Shown: positions 38,134-47,968 of the stretch, piece after piece
Numbering within the stretch: the stretch's first letter is position 1
Layout: the number at the start of each line of letters is the position of its first letter
Source of the DNA: Pseudomonas sp. B21_DOA
GTDB taxonomy: Bacteria; Pseudomonadota; Gammaproteobacteria; Pseudomonadales; Pseudomonadaceae
Assembly: GCA_030544685.1 (NCBI GenBank)
Contig: CP086683.1
Span: 4,030,001 to 4,094,000, forward strand
Direction of reading: 5' to 3'
DNA length: 64,000 nt
Position numbers and translations under genes: made by a program
The notes under the pieces: generated by a model
Told to the model about the DNA's origin: nothing
The model's database searches: none
What the model saw: the letters and a program-made list of their open reading frames with translations, nothing else

Positions 38134-38973
38134 ATGCTCGTTCCCTTTTTGATCATGTTGCGCGAAGGCATCGAGGCCGCGCTCATCGTTGGCATCATCG
38201 CCAGTTACCTGCAGCAGACCGGCCGCGGCCAGTGGATGCCGGCCGTATGGATCGGTGTCTTCCTCGCCGCTGCCCTCGCCTTGCTGGTCGGTGGTGGCCT
38301 GGAACTGGTCAGTGCTGAATTTCCGCAAAAGCAGCAGGAGCTGTTCGAAGGTGTAGTCGGCCTGGTCGCGGTGGGCATCCTCAGTTCCATGGTGTTCTGG
38401 ATGCGCAAGGTCGCGCGGTCGATCAAGCACTCGCTGCAAGCCTCGCTGGATCAGGCGCTGACGCAATCCAGGCATCAGGTGATTGCATTGATCGCCATGG
38501 TTTTCTTCGCCGTCGCTCGCGAAGGCCTGGAGACGGTGTTCTTCCTGCTCGCCGTGTTCCAGCAAAGCGAAGGCCCGGGCGCGCCGATTGGCGCCCTGCT
38601 CGGCCTGGTCCTGGCGGTGATCGTCGGTTTCCTGATCTACAGCGGCAGCATGCGCCTCAACCTCTCGGCGTTCTTCAAGTGGACCGGGTTGTTCATCCTG
38701 GTAGTCGCCGCCGGCATCCTCGCCAACTCGGTGCAGGCGCTGCATGAAGCCGGTCTGTGGAATCACCTGCAAACCGTGCTGTTCGACTTCAGCGCGACGC
38801 TGCCGATGGACGGCCCGCTCGGCTCGGTGCTGGCCGGCATGTTCGGTTATCAGGATGCGCCGACCGTCAGCACCCTCGGTGCGTACCTGATTTATCTGCT
38901 GCTGGCGCTGGTGATGTTCTTCATGCCCGCGCCTCGCCAGGCAACGCCAACGACTTCCGTTTCCAACCAATAA
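38134..38973 (+). CDS. efeU: ferrous iron permease EfeU (FTR1 family)
   Basis: A 279-residue inner-membrane permease with seven hydrophobic segments. Both iron-binding R-E-x-x-E motifs are present: REGIE at residues 9-13 and REGLE at about 129-133. It imports iron in the EfeUOB system. The efeO start follows 8 bp after its stop codon. The frame from ATG 38134 lacks a clear ribosome binding site. Confidence 0.93.
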   Translation: MLVPFLIMLREGIEAALIVGIIASYLQQTGRGQWMPAVWIGVFLAAALALLVGGGLELVSAEFPQKQQELFEGVVGLVAVGILSSMVFWMRKVARSIKHSLQASLDQALTQSRHQVIALIAMVFFAVAREGLETVFFLLAVFQQSEGPGAPIGALLGLVLAVIVGFLIYSGSMRLNLSAFFKWTGLFILVVAAGILANSVQALHEAGLWNHLQTVLFDFSATLPMDGPLGSVLAGMFGYQDAPTVSTLGAYLIYLLLALVMFFMPAPRQATPTTSVSNQ

Positions 38974-38981
38974 GGGCACCC

Positions 38982-40165
38982 ATGTCTGACATTCAAACCC
39001 CTCGGCCCTGCGTTGGGCGCTGGCCGGCTCGGTAGTGCTGATGATCGCCGCCGGTGGATTGTTCTGGTACGCCTCGAACATGGCCGCCGCCAAGCGTCAG
39101 CACAACCACGACGAAATCATCGTCAATATCCATCCGCACAGTTGTGAGCCGAATGCGCTGACGGTGCCGGCCGGCCGCGCCAGCTTCCGCATCGTCAACC
39201 GCTCCGAGCGTGCGGTCGAGTGGGAAATTCTCGACGGCGTGCTGGTGGTCGAAGAGCGGGAAAACATCGCCCCGGGCCTGAGCCAGGTGATCAACGCCAA
39301 CCTGCAACCGGGCGACTACGCGATCACCTGCGGCTTGCTCAGCAACCCGCGCGGCACCTTGCACGTCACACCGACGGCAGCGTCGGATGCCGCCGCCAAG
39401 GCCAAGCCGTCAATGGTGGCGTTCGTTGGACCATTGTCGGAATTTCGCGTGTATCTGGCCGTTCAGGGCAGCGCGTTGATCAAAGCGGCGACGGCGCTGA
39501 ATCAGGCGGTCGCCAGTGGCGATCTTGCGCAGGCGCAAGCGTTGTACCTGCCGGCGCGTGCCGCGTATCAGCGTCTGGCGCCGGCGGCGCAGCGTCTGGC
39601 CGAGCTGGACAATCACATCAATGCCCGCGCCGATTATTTCGAGAAGCGCGAGCAGGATCCGGCTTTTGTCGGTTTCCATCGCCTCGAATACGCGCTGTTT
39701 CAGCAGCGCAAACTCGACGATGTCGCGCCGATTGCCCCGCGCCTGCTCGCTGACGTCACCGAGCTCAAACAGCAATTGCTCGCCCAGTCACTGCCACCGG
39801 AGCAACTGGTGAGCATCGTCGTGCGCAACCTCAACAGCCTCGCCGAGGTGCGCGCTGCCAGCGGAGAAGAAGAGCGCTACAGCCACAGCGATCTCAACGG
39901 TTTCGCCGCCAACGCGCAAACCGCGCGCAAGGTCGTCGACCTGTTGCGCCCAATGCTGAGCAAATCCTCCGCTGACGTGTTGGCGAACGTCGATCAGGCG
40001 CTGAGTGATTTCGACAGCCAGCTCAACGCGTTCAAATCCGCCGATGGCTACGTCAGTTACGACGCCGTGACCGCCGCGCAACGCCAGCAGATCGCCGCCA
40101 AAGCCAAGACTCTGGCCACGGCGCTGGATGGCATCGACCCCGCCCTCGGCCTTTCCGGCCTGTAA
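38982..40165 (+). CDS. efeO: iron uptake protein EfeO (cupredoxin plus M75), frame broken by a 1-base deletion
   Basis: Periplasmic iron-binding component. From ATG 38982 (MSDIQT) one missing C in the run at 38998-39001 breaks the frame. Restored, PSALRWALAGSVVLMIAAGGLFW gives the membrane signal segment and the total is 394 residues. The cupredoxin-like domain (about 45-145) has NIHPHSCEPNAL and YAITCGLLSNP with metal-type His and Cys residues. The M75/imelysin domain follows, with its His-x-x-Glu in GFHRLEY. It passes iron to EfeU; efeB follows after 15 bp. Confidence 0.9.
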
Positions 40166-40180
40166 GCAGAAGACGACCCG

Positions 40181-41479
40181 ATGAACGATTCAGAACCACT
40201 CAACCTGCAACGACGTCGCGTGCTGATGGGCATGGGCGCCGCCGGTGTCGCCCTTGCCGGATCGGCGCTGAGCTGCCCGGCCATGGCCGCCGCACCGGCA
40301 CAAGTCACCGAAGCACCGAGCAGCGACAAGACCGAAGATCGCCACGATTTCCACGGCGTACACCAGGCCGGCATCGTTACCCCGCGCCCGGCCTCGGGAA
40401 TGCTGGTGGCGTTCGATGTGCTGGCCAGTGATCGCGAAGACCTCGAGCGGCTGTTCCGCACCCTCAACGAACGCATTGCGTTTTTGATGAAGGGCGGCCC
40501 GGTCGCACAGATCGATCCGAAACTGCCGCCGCCGGACTCCGGCATCCTCGGCCCGGTAGTCACCCCGGACAACCTGACCATCACCGTTTCCGTCGGCGAT
40601 TCGCTGTTCGACGAGCGCTTCGGTCTGGCGGCGGCAAAGCCCAAGCGTCTGCAACGCATGGTCGGCTTTCCCAACGATGCGCTGGATGCCGATTGCTGCC
40701 ATGGCGACCTGAGCCTGCAGTTCTGCGCCAACACCGCCGACACCAACATTCACGCGCTTCGCGATATCGTCAAAAACCTCCCCGACCTGCTGCTGGTGCG
40801 CTGGAAACAGGAAGGCAGCGTACCGCCGCAAGCGCCGGCCAAACCCGGTGTGCCGGCGCAGTCGGCGCGCAACTTTCTCGGTTTTCGCGATGGCTCGGCC
40901 AACCCTGATTCCAACGACGCCAAAGCCATGGACCGCATCGTCTGGGTGCAACCGGACAGTGACGAACCGGCCTGGGCTGCCCATGGGAGTTATCAAGCGG
41001 TGCGCATCATCCGCAACTTCGTCGAGCGCTGGGATCGCACGCCCTTGCAGGAGCAGGAAAGCATTCTCGGCCGGGTCAAGAGCAGCGGCGCGCCCTTCGG
41101 TGGCCAAACTGAAAGCGAAGTGCCGGATTACAGCAAGGATCCGGCCGGCAAGCTGACCAAACTAGACGCGCACATCCGATTGGCCAACCCGCGCACCGCC
41201 GCAACCCAGGCCAACCTGATCCTGCGCCGGCCGTTCAACTACTCCAACGGCGTCAACAAGAACGGCCAACTCGACATGGGCCTGCTGTTCATCTGCTACC
41301 AGGCCGACCTGGAAAAAGGCTTTATCACCGTGCAAACCCGCCTCAATGGCGAGCCGCTTGAGGAATACCTCAAACCGGTCGGCGGCGGTTACTTCTTCAC
41401 CCTGCCCGGCGTGACCGGCGATGACGATTTCATCGGTCGTTCGTTACTGGCTGCCACCTCCCACAACAAAACCGCATGA
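40181..41479 (+). CDS. efeB: deferrochelatase/DyP-type peroxidase EfeB
   Basis: A 432-residue Tat-exported heme peroxidase. The twin-arginine signal [17 protein letters not shown] lies near the N-terminus, the DyP motif GFRDGSANP (distal Asp) near residue 235, and the proximal heme His is expected about residue 330-340. In EfeUOB it oxidises ferrous iron or extracts iron from heme. It sits between efeO and a second EfeO-like gene. Confidence 0.93.
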   Translation: MNDSEPLNLQRRRVLMGMGAAGVALAGSALSCPAMAAAPAQVTEAPSSDKTEDRHDFHGVHQAGIVTPRPASGMLVAFDVLASDREDLERLFRTLNERIAFLMKGGPVAQIDPKLPPPDSGILGPVVTPDNLTITVSVGDSLFDERFGLAAAKPKRLQRMVGFPNDALDADCCHGDLSLQFCANTADTNIHALRDIVKNLPDLLLVRWKQEGSVPPQAPAKPGVPAQSARNFLGFRDGSANPDSNDAKAMDRIVWVQPDSDEPAWAAHGSYQAVRIIRNFVERWDRTPLQEQESILGRVKSSGAPFGGQTESEVPDYSKDPAGKLTKLDAHIRLANPRTAATQANLILRRPFNYSNGVNKNGQLDMGLLFICYQADLEKGFITVQTRLNGEPLEEYLKPVGGGYFFTLPGVTGDDDFIGRSLLAATSHNKTA

Positions 41480-41505
41480 CACCCAACCGACACTGGAGCC
41501 GCCCC

Positions 41506-42330
41506 ATGAAAAAGACGCCACTCGCGTTATTGCTGACCCTTGGTTTGCTCAACACCCCGCTGTCGGCGTTCGCCGCGACTGCGCCGCTGGATCTGGTGGG
41601 GCCGGTGTCGGACTACAAGATTTACGTCACCGAAAAACTCGATGAACTGGCCAGCCACACCCAGCAGTTCACCGACGCCGTGAAGAAAGGCGATCTGGCC
41701 ACCGCGCAGAAGCTCTACGCGCCGACGCGGGTGTATTACGAGTCGATCGAGCCGATTGCCGAGCTGTTCAGCGATCTCGATGCGTCCATCGACTCGCGTG
41801 TCGACGACCACGAAAAAGGCGTGAAGGCTGAAGATTTCACCGGCTTCCACCGCATCGAATATTCGCTGTTCGCGGAGAAATCCACCCAGGGCCTGGATGC
41901 ATTGGCCGACGGCTTGAACAAGGACGTGCAGGATCTGCAAACCCGTGTGGCCGGGCTGACTTTCCCGCCGGAGAAAGTCGTCGGCGGCGCTGCTGCGCTG
42001 TTGGAAGAAGTCGCGGCGACGAAGATCTCCGGCGAGGAGGATCGCTACAGCCACACGGACCTGTACGACTTCCAAGGGAATATCGACGGCGCGAAGAAGA
42101 TCGTCGATCTGTTCCGCCCGCAGATCGAACAGCAGGACAAAGCGTTCGTAGCGAAAGTCGACAAGAACTTCGCCACGGTCGACAGGATTCTGGCCAAGTA
42201 CAAGACCGCGGATGGCGGCTTTGAAACCTACGACAAAGTGAAGGACAACGACCGCAAAGCGCTGGTCGGACCGGTGAATACGCTGGCGGAGGATTTGTCG
42301 ATGATGCGCGGGAAGTTGGGTCTGAATTAA
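41506..42330 (+). CDS. EfeM-like M75 peptidase-family lipoprotein-type iron binder (cupredoxin-less EfeO)
   Basis: A 274-residue periplasmic protein. Signal peptide residues 1-23 (cut after AFA), then a single M75/imelysin-like domain with His-x-x-Glu in GFHRIEYSLF, EEDRYSHTDLYDF and a closing KLGLN. It lacks the N-terminal cupredoxin domain that EfeO has. ATG 41506 follows GGAG at 8 bp. It sits at the end of the efeUOB operon, giving the system two M75 proteins. Confidence 0.88.
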   Translation: MKKTPLALLLTLGLLNTPLSAFAATAPLDLVGPVSDYKIYVTEKLDELASHTQQFTDAVKKGDLATAQKLYAPTRVYYESIEPIAELFSDLDASIDSRVDDHEKGVKAEDFTGFHRIEYSLFAEKSTQGLDALADGLNKDVQDLQTRVAGLTFPPEKVVGGAAALLEEVAATKISGEEDRYSHTDLYDFQGNIDGAKKIVDLFRPQIEQQDKAFVAKVDKNFATVDRILAKYKTADGGFETYDKVKDNDRKALVGPVNTLAEDLSMMRGKLGLN

Positions 42331-42343
42331 ATCTTCAGCGCCT

Positions 42344-42437
42344 CATCGCGGGCAAGCCCGCTCCCACAGGTTTCTAGGTGTGCACAGGCTTTGTGAACGA
42401 CATCGAACACTGTGGGAGCGGGCTTGCCCGCGATAGC
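42344..42437. repeat. REP inverted doublet (REPIN)
   Basis: CATCGCGGGCAAGCCCGCTCCCACAG faces CTGTGGGAGCGGGCTTGCCCGCGA, filling most of the 120 bp between two convergent genes. Confidence 0.9.
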
Positions 42438-42450
42438 GATTTCAGCAGCG

Positions 42451-43794
42451 CTAGAGAATCCTGTAGAGCAACCGCTCAATCCTCACCCGGCTCACCCGCT
42501 TGAGAAACTTCGCCACCCCTGCCGGGTAATCCGGCAGTGTCTCCAGATTCTGAAAACTGTCGATCCGCGTGGTATGGCGGAAGATGTTTTCCAGCTCTGT
42601 CGCCCGCGGCTCCAGCCACTCGCCCTTCGGGTCTTCAATCAGCAGCGCGTTTTCCAGGTCGAGGCGGAACGCCCGTGGGTTGAGGTTGTTGCCGGTCAGC
42701 AAGGTGTAACGCTGATCGATCCACATGCCTTTGAGGTGGTAGGTGTTGTCGCCGTCGCGCCACAGGTGCAGATTCAACTGGCCGCTGTCGATGCTGTGCT
42801 GATGACGTTTGGCAAAACGGCGCAGGCTGATCTCATACAGATAAGGCAGCGCGGCGATCACCTTGAACGGCTCGCTCGGCGGAATATAGAAATCGTTGGC
42901 GGTCTTGTCGCCGACCACGATGTCGATCTTCACGCCACGGGCCAGCGCACGGTTGATCTCACGAATCACGCCCAGGGGCAGGTTGAAGTACGGCGTGCAG
43001 ATGGTCAGCTGCTTTTGCGCGCTGGCGATCAGTTCAAGAATCGCCCGGTTCAGCGGGTTGTTCTTGCCGACGCCGAGCAATGGCGTGACTGACAGCCCTT
43101 CTTTACTCGTGCTGCCGGCCCCGGTGTCGTAAGTCGCGTATTTCAGGCGGCTGCGCAGGTCGCCGATGTCGTTGCGCAGGCTGCGCGTGCTCGGCAGGTT
43201 CGGCAGGTCGAGGCGATGCACGGCTTTCGATTCGATCAGGCCATGCTTGACCAGATGATGCATCGAATCCGCCAGCTCACGGCTGTGCAGCACGTGGTAG
43301 CGGTCGAAGCGGTACTTGTCGAGTTTGTGCAGGTAGACGTTGTTGAGGCTGGCGCCGCTGTAGACCACCTTGTCGTCAATCACGAAGCCTTTGAGGTGCA
43401 GCACGCCGAACAGCTCGCGGGTCTGCACCGGTACGCCGTAGATCGGCACTTCGCTTTGATGCGTGCGGGTCATGTCCTGATACCAGGCGGCATTGCCCGG
43501 TTGCTTGCCGGCACCGATCAGACCGCGCTGGGCGCGCAACCAGTCGACCACCACGGCGATTTCCAGCTCGGGACGCTTGAGCTTGGCGGCGTGCAGGGCG
43601 TCGAGGATTTCCTGGCCGGCTTCGTCTTGCTGCAGATACAGCGCAACGATGTAGATGCGTTGGGTCGCTGCAGCGATTTGCTCGAGCAGGCAGCGTCGGA
43701 ATTCAGCAGCACTGGACAGAATGCTCACCGCCTCGGCGGTCAGCGCGAAGCTGCGCAGTTTAGGCAGCAGAGAACGTTTGAAAAGCAACGGCAT
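42451..43794 (-). CDS. pssA: CDP-diacylglycerol-serine O-phosphatidyltransferase (PLD-type PssA)
   Basis: A 447-residue phosphatidylserine synthase of the enterobacterial phospholipase-D type. It has two HKD motifs: HLKGFVIDD at about 133-141 and HLKGMWIDQ at about 352-360. ATG 43794 (MPLLFKRSLLPKL) matches the usual length of about 450; the upstream 34 codons are not supported. It makes phosphatidylserine from CDP-diacylglycerol and serine, the first committed step to phosphatidylethanolamine. Confidence 0.92.
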   Translation of the reverse strand: MPLLFKRSLLPKLRSFALTAEAVSILSSAAEFRRCLLEQIAAATQRIYIVALYLQQDEAGQEILDALHAAKLKRPELEIAVVVDWLRAQRGLIGAGKQPGNAAWYQDMTRTHQSEVPIYGVPVQTRELFGVLHLKGFVIDDKVVYSGASLNNVYLHKLDKYRFDRYHVLHSRELADSMHHLVKHGLIESKAVHRLDLPNLPSTRSLRNDIGDLRSRLKYATYDTGAGSTSKEGLSVTPLLGVGKNNPLNRAILELIASAQKQLTICTPYFNLPLGVIREINRALARGVKIDIVVGDKTANDFYIPPSEPFKVIAALPYLYEISLRRFAKRHQHSIDSGQLNLHLWRDGDNTYHLKGMWIDQRYTLLTGNNLNPRAFRLDLENALLIEDPKGEWLEPRATELENIFRHTTRIDSFQNLETLPDYPAGVAKFLKRVSRVRIERLLYRIL

Positions 43795-43884
43795 AAGGCT
43801 CGCAAGGTTCGATTCCGAAGAGTTTGAGAGCTTACACCATCGTCTGCGCCGGGTGTTGTCAGTGTCTATGAACGCCCGGAACCT

Positions 43885-43990
43885 GATCGTTCCCACGCGC
43901 TGCGTGGGAATGCCTCAATGGACGCTCTGCGTACGCTTTGGGACGCAGAGCGCCTCGGGCTGCGTTCCCACGCAGAGCGTGGGAACGATC
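43885..43990. repeat. REP inverted doublet, GATCGTTCCCACG family
   Basis: GATCGTTCCCACGCGCTGCG faces CGCAGAGCGTGGGAACGATC at 43885-43913 and 43965-43990, in the divergent gap upstream of the TetR gene. Confidence 0.88.
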
Positions 43991-44062
43991 ATTCAAAGCG
44001 CCTTTATAGACGCCGAAGAAATTCGCTTGACCAAGGAGAACAGTCGTTCTACTGTTCGTCAC

Positions 44063-44626
44063 ATGAACGAATCAATCAGCAATGACACACGCGACATCAT
44101 TCTGGATGTCACCGAAAAGTTGATCTACAAAAGTGGCATCGCTGCCACCAGCATGGATCTCTTGGTGAAGACCGCCGGCGTCTCCAGAAAAAGCATCTAC
44201 CGTTACTTTGCCGATAAGGACGCGCTGGTGGTCGCCGCCCTGCAACGACGCGATATCCGCTGGATGCACTGGTACACAAACGCTGTCGAACAGGCCGAAA
44301 CGCCGGCCGGTCGCCTGCTCAACATGTTTACCGTGCTCAAGGGCTGGTTCGACTCGGAAGGCTTTCGCGGCTGCGCCTTTATCAACACCAGCGGCGAAAC
44401 CGGTGATCCACTGGATCCGGTGCGGCTGGTGGCCAAGGAACACAAACAGAAGCTGCTCGACTACGTGTGCGAGCTGTGTACCGAATATGGTGCCGAGGAT
44501 CCGCAGCTATTGGCCAGACAGTTGCTGATCCTGATTGAAGGCGCCATTACCGTAGCGCTTGTGATGGGTGATCACAGTGCCGCCGATAATGCGCAATGCA
44601 TGGCGCAAAAGTTATTGGGCCTGTAA
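44063..44626 (+). CDS. TetR/AcrR-family regulator
   Basis: A 187-residue repressor. N-terminal HTH (GIAATSMDLLVKTAGVSRKSIYRYF) at about residues 24-48; the ligand domain follows, ending AQKLLGL. ATG 44063 (MNESISNDTRDII) is used because the upstream open frame crosses a REP. It lies 54 bp before the DUF1348 gene on the same strand and probably controls it. Confidence 0.88.
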   Translation: MNESISNDTRDIILDVTEKLIYKSGIAATSMDLLVKTAGVSRKSIYRYFADKDALVVAALQRRDIRWMHWYTNAVEQAETPAGRLLNMFTVLKGWFDSEGFRGCAFINTSGETGDPLDPVRLVAKEHKQKLLDYVCELCTEYGAEDPQLLARQLLILIEGAITVALVMGDHSAADNAQCMAQKLLGL

Positions 44627-44680
44627 CTCTTAATAAGCCGGACTTGTTGTTCATACATCAAATGAATCAGGAGATTGAAC

Positions 44681-45160
44681 ATGTCGACTGCAGCCCAGGT
44701 ACGTCCGCCATTGCCGCCATTCAACCACGCCTCAGCCATCGAGAAAGTTCGCCTGGCCGAAGATGGCTGGAACAGCCGCGATCCGGAAAAGGTATCGCTC
44801 GCTTACACCCTCGACACGCAATGGCGCAATCGCGCCGAGTTCGCCAACAATCGCGAAGAAGCCAAGGCTTTCCTGACGCGCAAATGGGCGAAGGAACTGG
44901 ATTATCGCTTGATCAAAGAACTCTGGGCCTACTCTGATACGCGTATCGCGGTGCGTTATGCCTATGAATGGCACGACGACTCGGGCAACTGGTTCCGTTC
45001 GTACGGCAACGAGAACTGGGAGTTCGATGACAACGGCCTGATGTTCCAGCGCTATGCCTGCATCAACGACATGCCGATCAAGGAAAGCGAGCGCAAATTC
45101 CACTGGCCGCTGGGCCGCCGGCCGGATGATCATCCGGGGCTGAGTGAACTCGGCCTCTAA
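44681..45160 (+). CDS. DUF1348 family protein (NTF2-like fold)
   Basis: A 159-residue cytosolic protein beginning [15 protein letters not shown], with the DUF1348 marks [31 protein letters not shown] and [18 protein letters not shown] at the end. The fold is SnoaL/NTF2-like and the function is unknown. ATG 44681 follows CAGGAG. It appears to be controlled by the TetR gene upstream. Confidence 0.88.
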   Translation: MSTAAQVRPPLPPFNHASAIEKVRLAEDGWNSRDPEKVSLAYTLDTQWRNRAEFANNREEAKAFLTRKWAKELDYRLIKELWAYSDTRIAVRYAYEWHDDSGNWFRSYGNENWEFDDNGLMFQRYACINDMPIKESERKFHWPLGRRPDDHPGLSELGL

Positions 45161-45175
45161 GCCGAACACGGTCCC

Positions 45176-45334
45176 ATGTAGGAGTGAGCCTGCTCGCGAT
45201 AGCGTCATGTCTGTGACATCTTCACGTCTGACGAGCCGCCATCGCGAGCAGGCTCACTCCTACGATGGTTTTGTTGTGAACATTGATGTTGGGTAAGGCC
45301 CCCATGTGTGGGAGCGAGCCTGCTCGCGAAGAGG
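45176..45334. repeat. REP doublet plus singlet
   Basis: ATGTAGGAGTGAGCCTGCTC... (45176-45203) and its inverse (45239-45266) form a doublet; a third copy of the usual GTGGGAGCGAGCC type lies at 45307-45334. This fills the 264 bp before the TSUP gene. Confidence 0.85.
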
Positions 45335-45424
45335 ACCTGTGACTCGCCGCAACAGTTGGATACAGGTAACATGACCGCCCTCCCCGCAGCCCACGTTCTG
45401 CGCCCTGCCGAATAAGTCGACTCC

Positions 45425-46204
45425 ATGCCTTTCGAACTCAGCGTTGACCTCACCACCCTGGCCATTCTGGCTGCCGTTGCCTTCCTTGCCGGTTTCATCG
45501 ATGCCATTGCTGGCGGTGGCGGTCTGTTGACCACACCGGCGCTGCTGACGGCGGGCCTGCCGCCGCATCTGGTGCTGGGCACCAACAAATTGAGCTCGAC
45601 CTTCGGTTCGGCGACTGCCAGCTTCACCTTCTACAAGCGCAAACTGTTTCATCCACGCCAGTGGACCCACGCGATTGTCGGTACCCTGGTCGGTGCGCTC
45701 ACGGGTGCGGTGGTTGCGCATTACCTGCCGGCCGAATGGCTGAACAAGATGCTGCCGGTGATCGTCTTCGCCTGCGGCCTGTACTTGCTGTTTGGCGGCA
45801 CGCCGAAAGCGCCGCTGGACAGCGATGCTCCGATCAAAAAGAAATGGCAATCGACCCAAGGCTTCAGCCTCGGTTTCTACGATGGCGTGGCTGGCCCCGG
45901 CACGGGAGCGTTCTGGACGGTGAGCAGTCTGCTGCTGTACCCGATCGATCTGGTCAAGGCCAGCGGCGTGGCGCGCAGCATGAACTTCGTCAGCAACATC
46001 GCGGCGTTGTCGGTGTTCATCTTCTCGGGTCAAGTCGACTGGATCATTGGCCTGTGCATGGGCCTGTCGGTGATGGTCGGGGCCTTCTTTGGCGCACGCA
46101 CGGCCATTAGCGGCGGCGCCAAATTCATTCGTCCAGTGTTCATCACCGTGGTGCTTGGCTTGACTGTGCGCCTAGCCTGGCAGCACTGGTTCAGCGTGGC
46201 CTAA
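45425..46204 (+). CDS. TSUP (TauE/SafE) family membrane transporter
   Basis: A 259-residue membrane protein with about eight hydrophobic segments and the paired family motifs [19 protein letters not shown] (about 22-40) and [15 protein letters not shown] (about 155-169). Members export sulfite, sulfoacetate or related anions; the substrate is open. The 3' end overlaps the convergent nudC by 33 bp. Confidence 0.9.
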   Translation: MPFELSVDLTTLAILAAVAFLAGFIDAIAGGGGLLTTPALLTAGLPPHLVLGTNKLSSTFGSATASFTFYKRKLFHPRQWTHAIVGTLVGALTGAVVAHYLPAEWLNKMLPVIVFACGLYLLFGGTPKAPLDSDAPIKKKWQSTQGFSLGFYDGVAGPGTGAFWTVSSLLLYPIDLVKASGVARSMNFVSNIAALSVFIFSGQVDWIIGLCMGLSVMVGAFFGARTAISGGAKFIRPVFITVVLGLTVRLAWQHWFSVA

Positions 46205-47000
46205 GCGCCGCGCCACGTAGACATCGATCAGGTATCGAGCAATCGAGCGCGACGCCGGCAACGGCGGCAGCTCATGCACGTTGAACCACTGGGCGTCCTC
46301 GATCTCGTCTTCCTGACAGACAATCTCGCCACCGGCGTATTCGGCATGGAAGCCGAGCATCATCGAATGCGGGAACGGCCAGCACTGGCTACCGATGTAC
46401 TGGATGTTCTTCACCTCGATCTGCACTTCTTCGCGCACTTCGCGAATCAGGCAATCCTCAGCCGACTCCCCGGCTCGGCGAAACCGGCCAGCGTGCTGTA
46501 AACCCCAGTGACGAAACGCGGTGAGCGCGCCAGAAGGATCTCGTCGCCACGGGTGATCAGCACGATCATGCTCGGTGAGATGCGCGGATAGCTGCGCAGA
46601 TCGCACGGCTGGCAATACATCGCCCGCTCGCGCGGCACTTGTGTCATCGGCTGTCCACAATTGCCGCAGAAGCGATGCTCGCGCGCCCAAGTGCCGATCT
46701 GTGCGGCATAACCGAGCACTTTGTACAGGGTGTGATCCCCTCGAGCATGAACGCCCGCAGGCCTTTCCAACCGCAACCGGGCACTTCGCTGGCACTGCGC
46801 AACTCGAGCAGATACACCGGTTCGCCATCGAGATGACCAATGCCATGCTCGGCGAGGACCGAAAGGTCCTGGCGCTTGAGCCATTCACGCGGGAACAGCG
46901 CGCCGTTGTCATCGAACAGAAAGCCTTCCGGGCTGCGCGCTACGGCCCAGCCGCCGGGTTGATCGGTGTCGAGTACTGCAGTGGTCCAGCGAGAGGTCAT
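46172..47000 (-). CDS. nudC: NAD+ diphosphatase / RNA deNADding enzyme NudC, two 1-base deletions
   Basis: Nudix hydrolase removing NAD caps and cleaving NADH. Three frames join at G5-to-G4 sites at 46737-46740 (FMLEG then [15 protein letters not shown]) and 46468-46471 (FAEPG then [15 protein letters not shown]). Both corrections give 276 residues, the family norm. The zinc ribbon is FCGNCG and YCQPC, the Nudix box spans [13 protein letters not shown] to REVREEV, and the NudC-specific [14 protein letters not shown] follows. The start is ATG 47000, 7 bp downstream of the crotonase stop. Confidence 0.9.
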
Positions 47001-47007
47001 GGTTAAC

Positions 47008-47820
47008 TCAATCCAGAAATTCGGGTTTCTGTTTGCTCATGTGGGCGGCCATGGCCACGCGCAGATCGTTGGATTGCAGCATGGCAGCGTTCCAGGTGGC
47101 AACGTATTCGAGACCATCGTCGATGCGGTGGTCACGCATGTAGCTGATCATTTCCTTGGTACCGGTCACGGCAATCGGCGACTTCGCAGCGATGTCACGG
47201 GCAATATCGAATACGCCCTCAAGCAGTGTGTCCTTGTCGCTGTAGACCCGATTGACCAGGCCCATGCTGCGCGCTTCTTCGGCGCCAAAGGTGCGACCGG
47301 TGTAAGCCAGTTCACGCAGCATGCCGTCTCCGATGATTCGCGGCAACCGTTGCAACGTGCCGACGTCGGCGGCCATGCCGATATCGATTTCCTTGATCGA
47401 GAACTGTGCGTCCTCGGCGGCATAACGCATGTCACAGGCGGCGATCAGATCGATTGCCCCGCCCAGGCAATAGCCCTGAATCGCGGCGAGTACCGGTTTG
47501 CGGCAGTTGTCGACGGCGTTGAATGAGGTTTGCAGATTGAGGATCTTGCGTCGCAACAGGCGCGCATTGCGGCCCACGTCCTTACCCAGTTCATTGGCGA
47601 CACCGGCGAGCATCATCAGATCGATGCCGGAAGAGAAATGTTTGCCGTTACCGCTGAGGACTACCACGCGGACTTCGTCGGTATCGTCGATCCATTGGAA
47701 GATTTCGACAATCTCGCTCCAGAACGGCGCGTTCATTGCGTTGATCTTTTCCGGGCGATTGATCTGCACATGCGCGATGTTATCGGCCAGTTCGACGCTG
47801 AAGGCGGAGTATTGAGTCAT
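47008..47820 (-). CDS. enoyl-CoA hydratase/isomerase family protein (dienoyl-CoA isomerase-like)
   Basis: A 270-residue crotonase. The oxyanion segments are [16 protein letters not shown] (about 55-70) and [18 protein letters not shown] (about 112-129). Asp and Glu follow in [18 protein letters not shown], the acidic pair used by delta3,5-delta2,4-dienoyl-CoA isomerases, so that activity is more likely than simple hydration. It is upstream of nudC on the same strand, with 7 bp between. Confidence 0.85.
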   Translation of the reverse strand: MTQYSAFSVELADNIAHVQINRPEKINAMNAPFWSEIVEIFQWIDDTDEVRVVVLSGNGKHFSSGIDLMMLAGVANELGKDVGRNARLLRRKILNLQTSFNAVDNCRKPVLAAIQGYCLGGAIDLIAACDMRYAAEDAQFSIKEIDIGMAADVGTLQRLPRIIGDGMLRELAYTGRTFGAEEARSMGLVNRVYSDKDTLLEGVFDIARDIAAKSPIAVTGTKEMISYMRDHRIDDGLEYVATWNAAMLQSNDLRVAMAAHMSKQKPEFLD

Positions 47821-47968
47821 GGCAGAAATCCTTTACCGGGCTGGGAATTAAGGCCCGAACTATAACAAGGCAACAGGACGGCGGTTCAGCCAAATGCGGG
47901 ACTGCTCTGAGTCTGCGCAAGATGCGCGGGCCTGCTCGCGAAGGCGTCTGATCACTCACCGCACGCAA

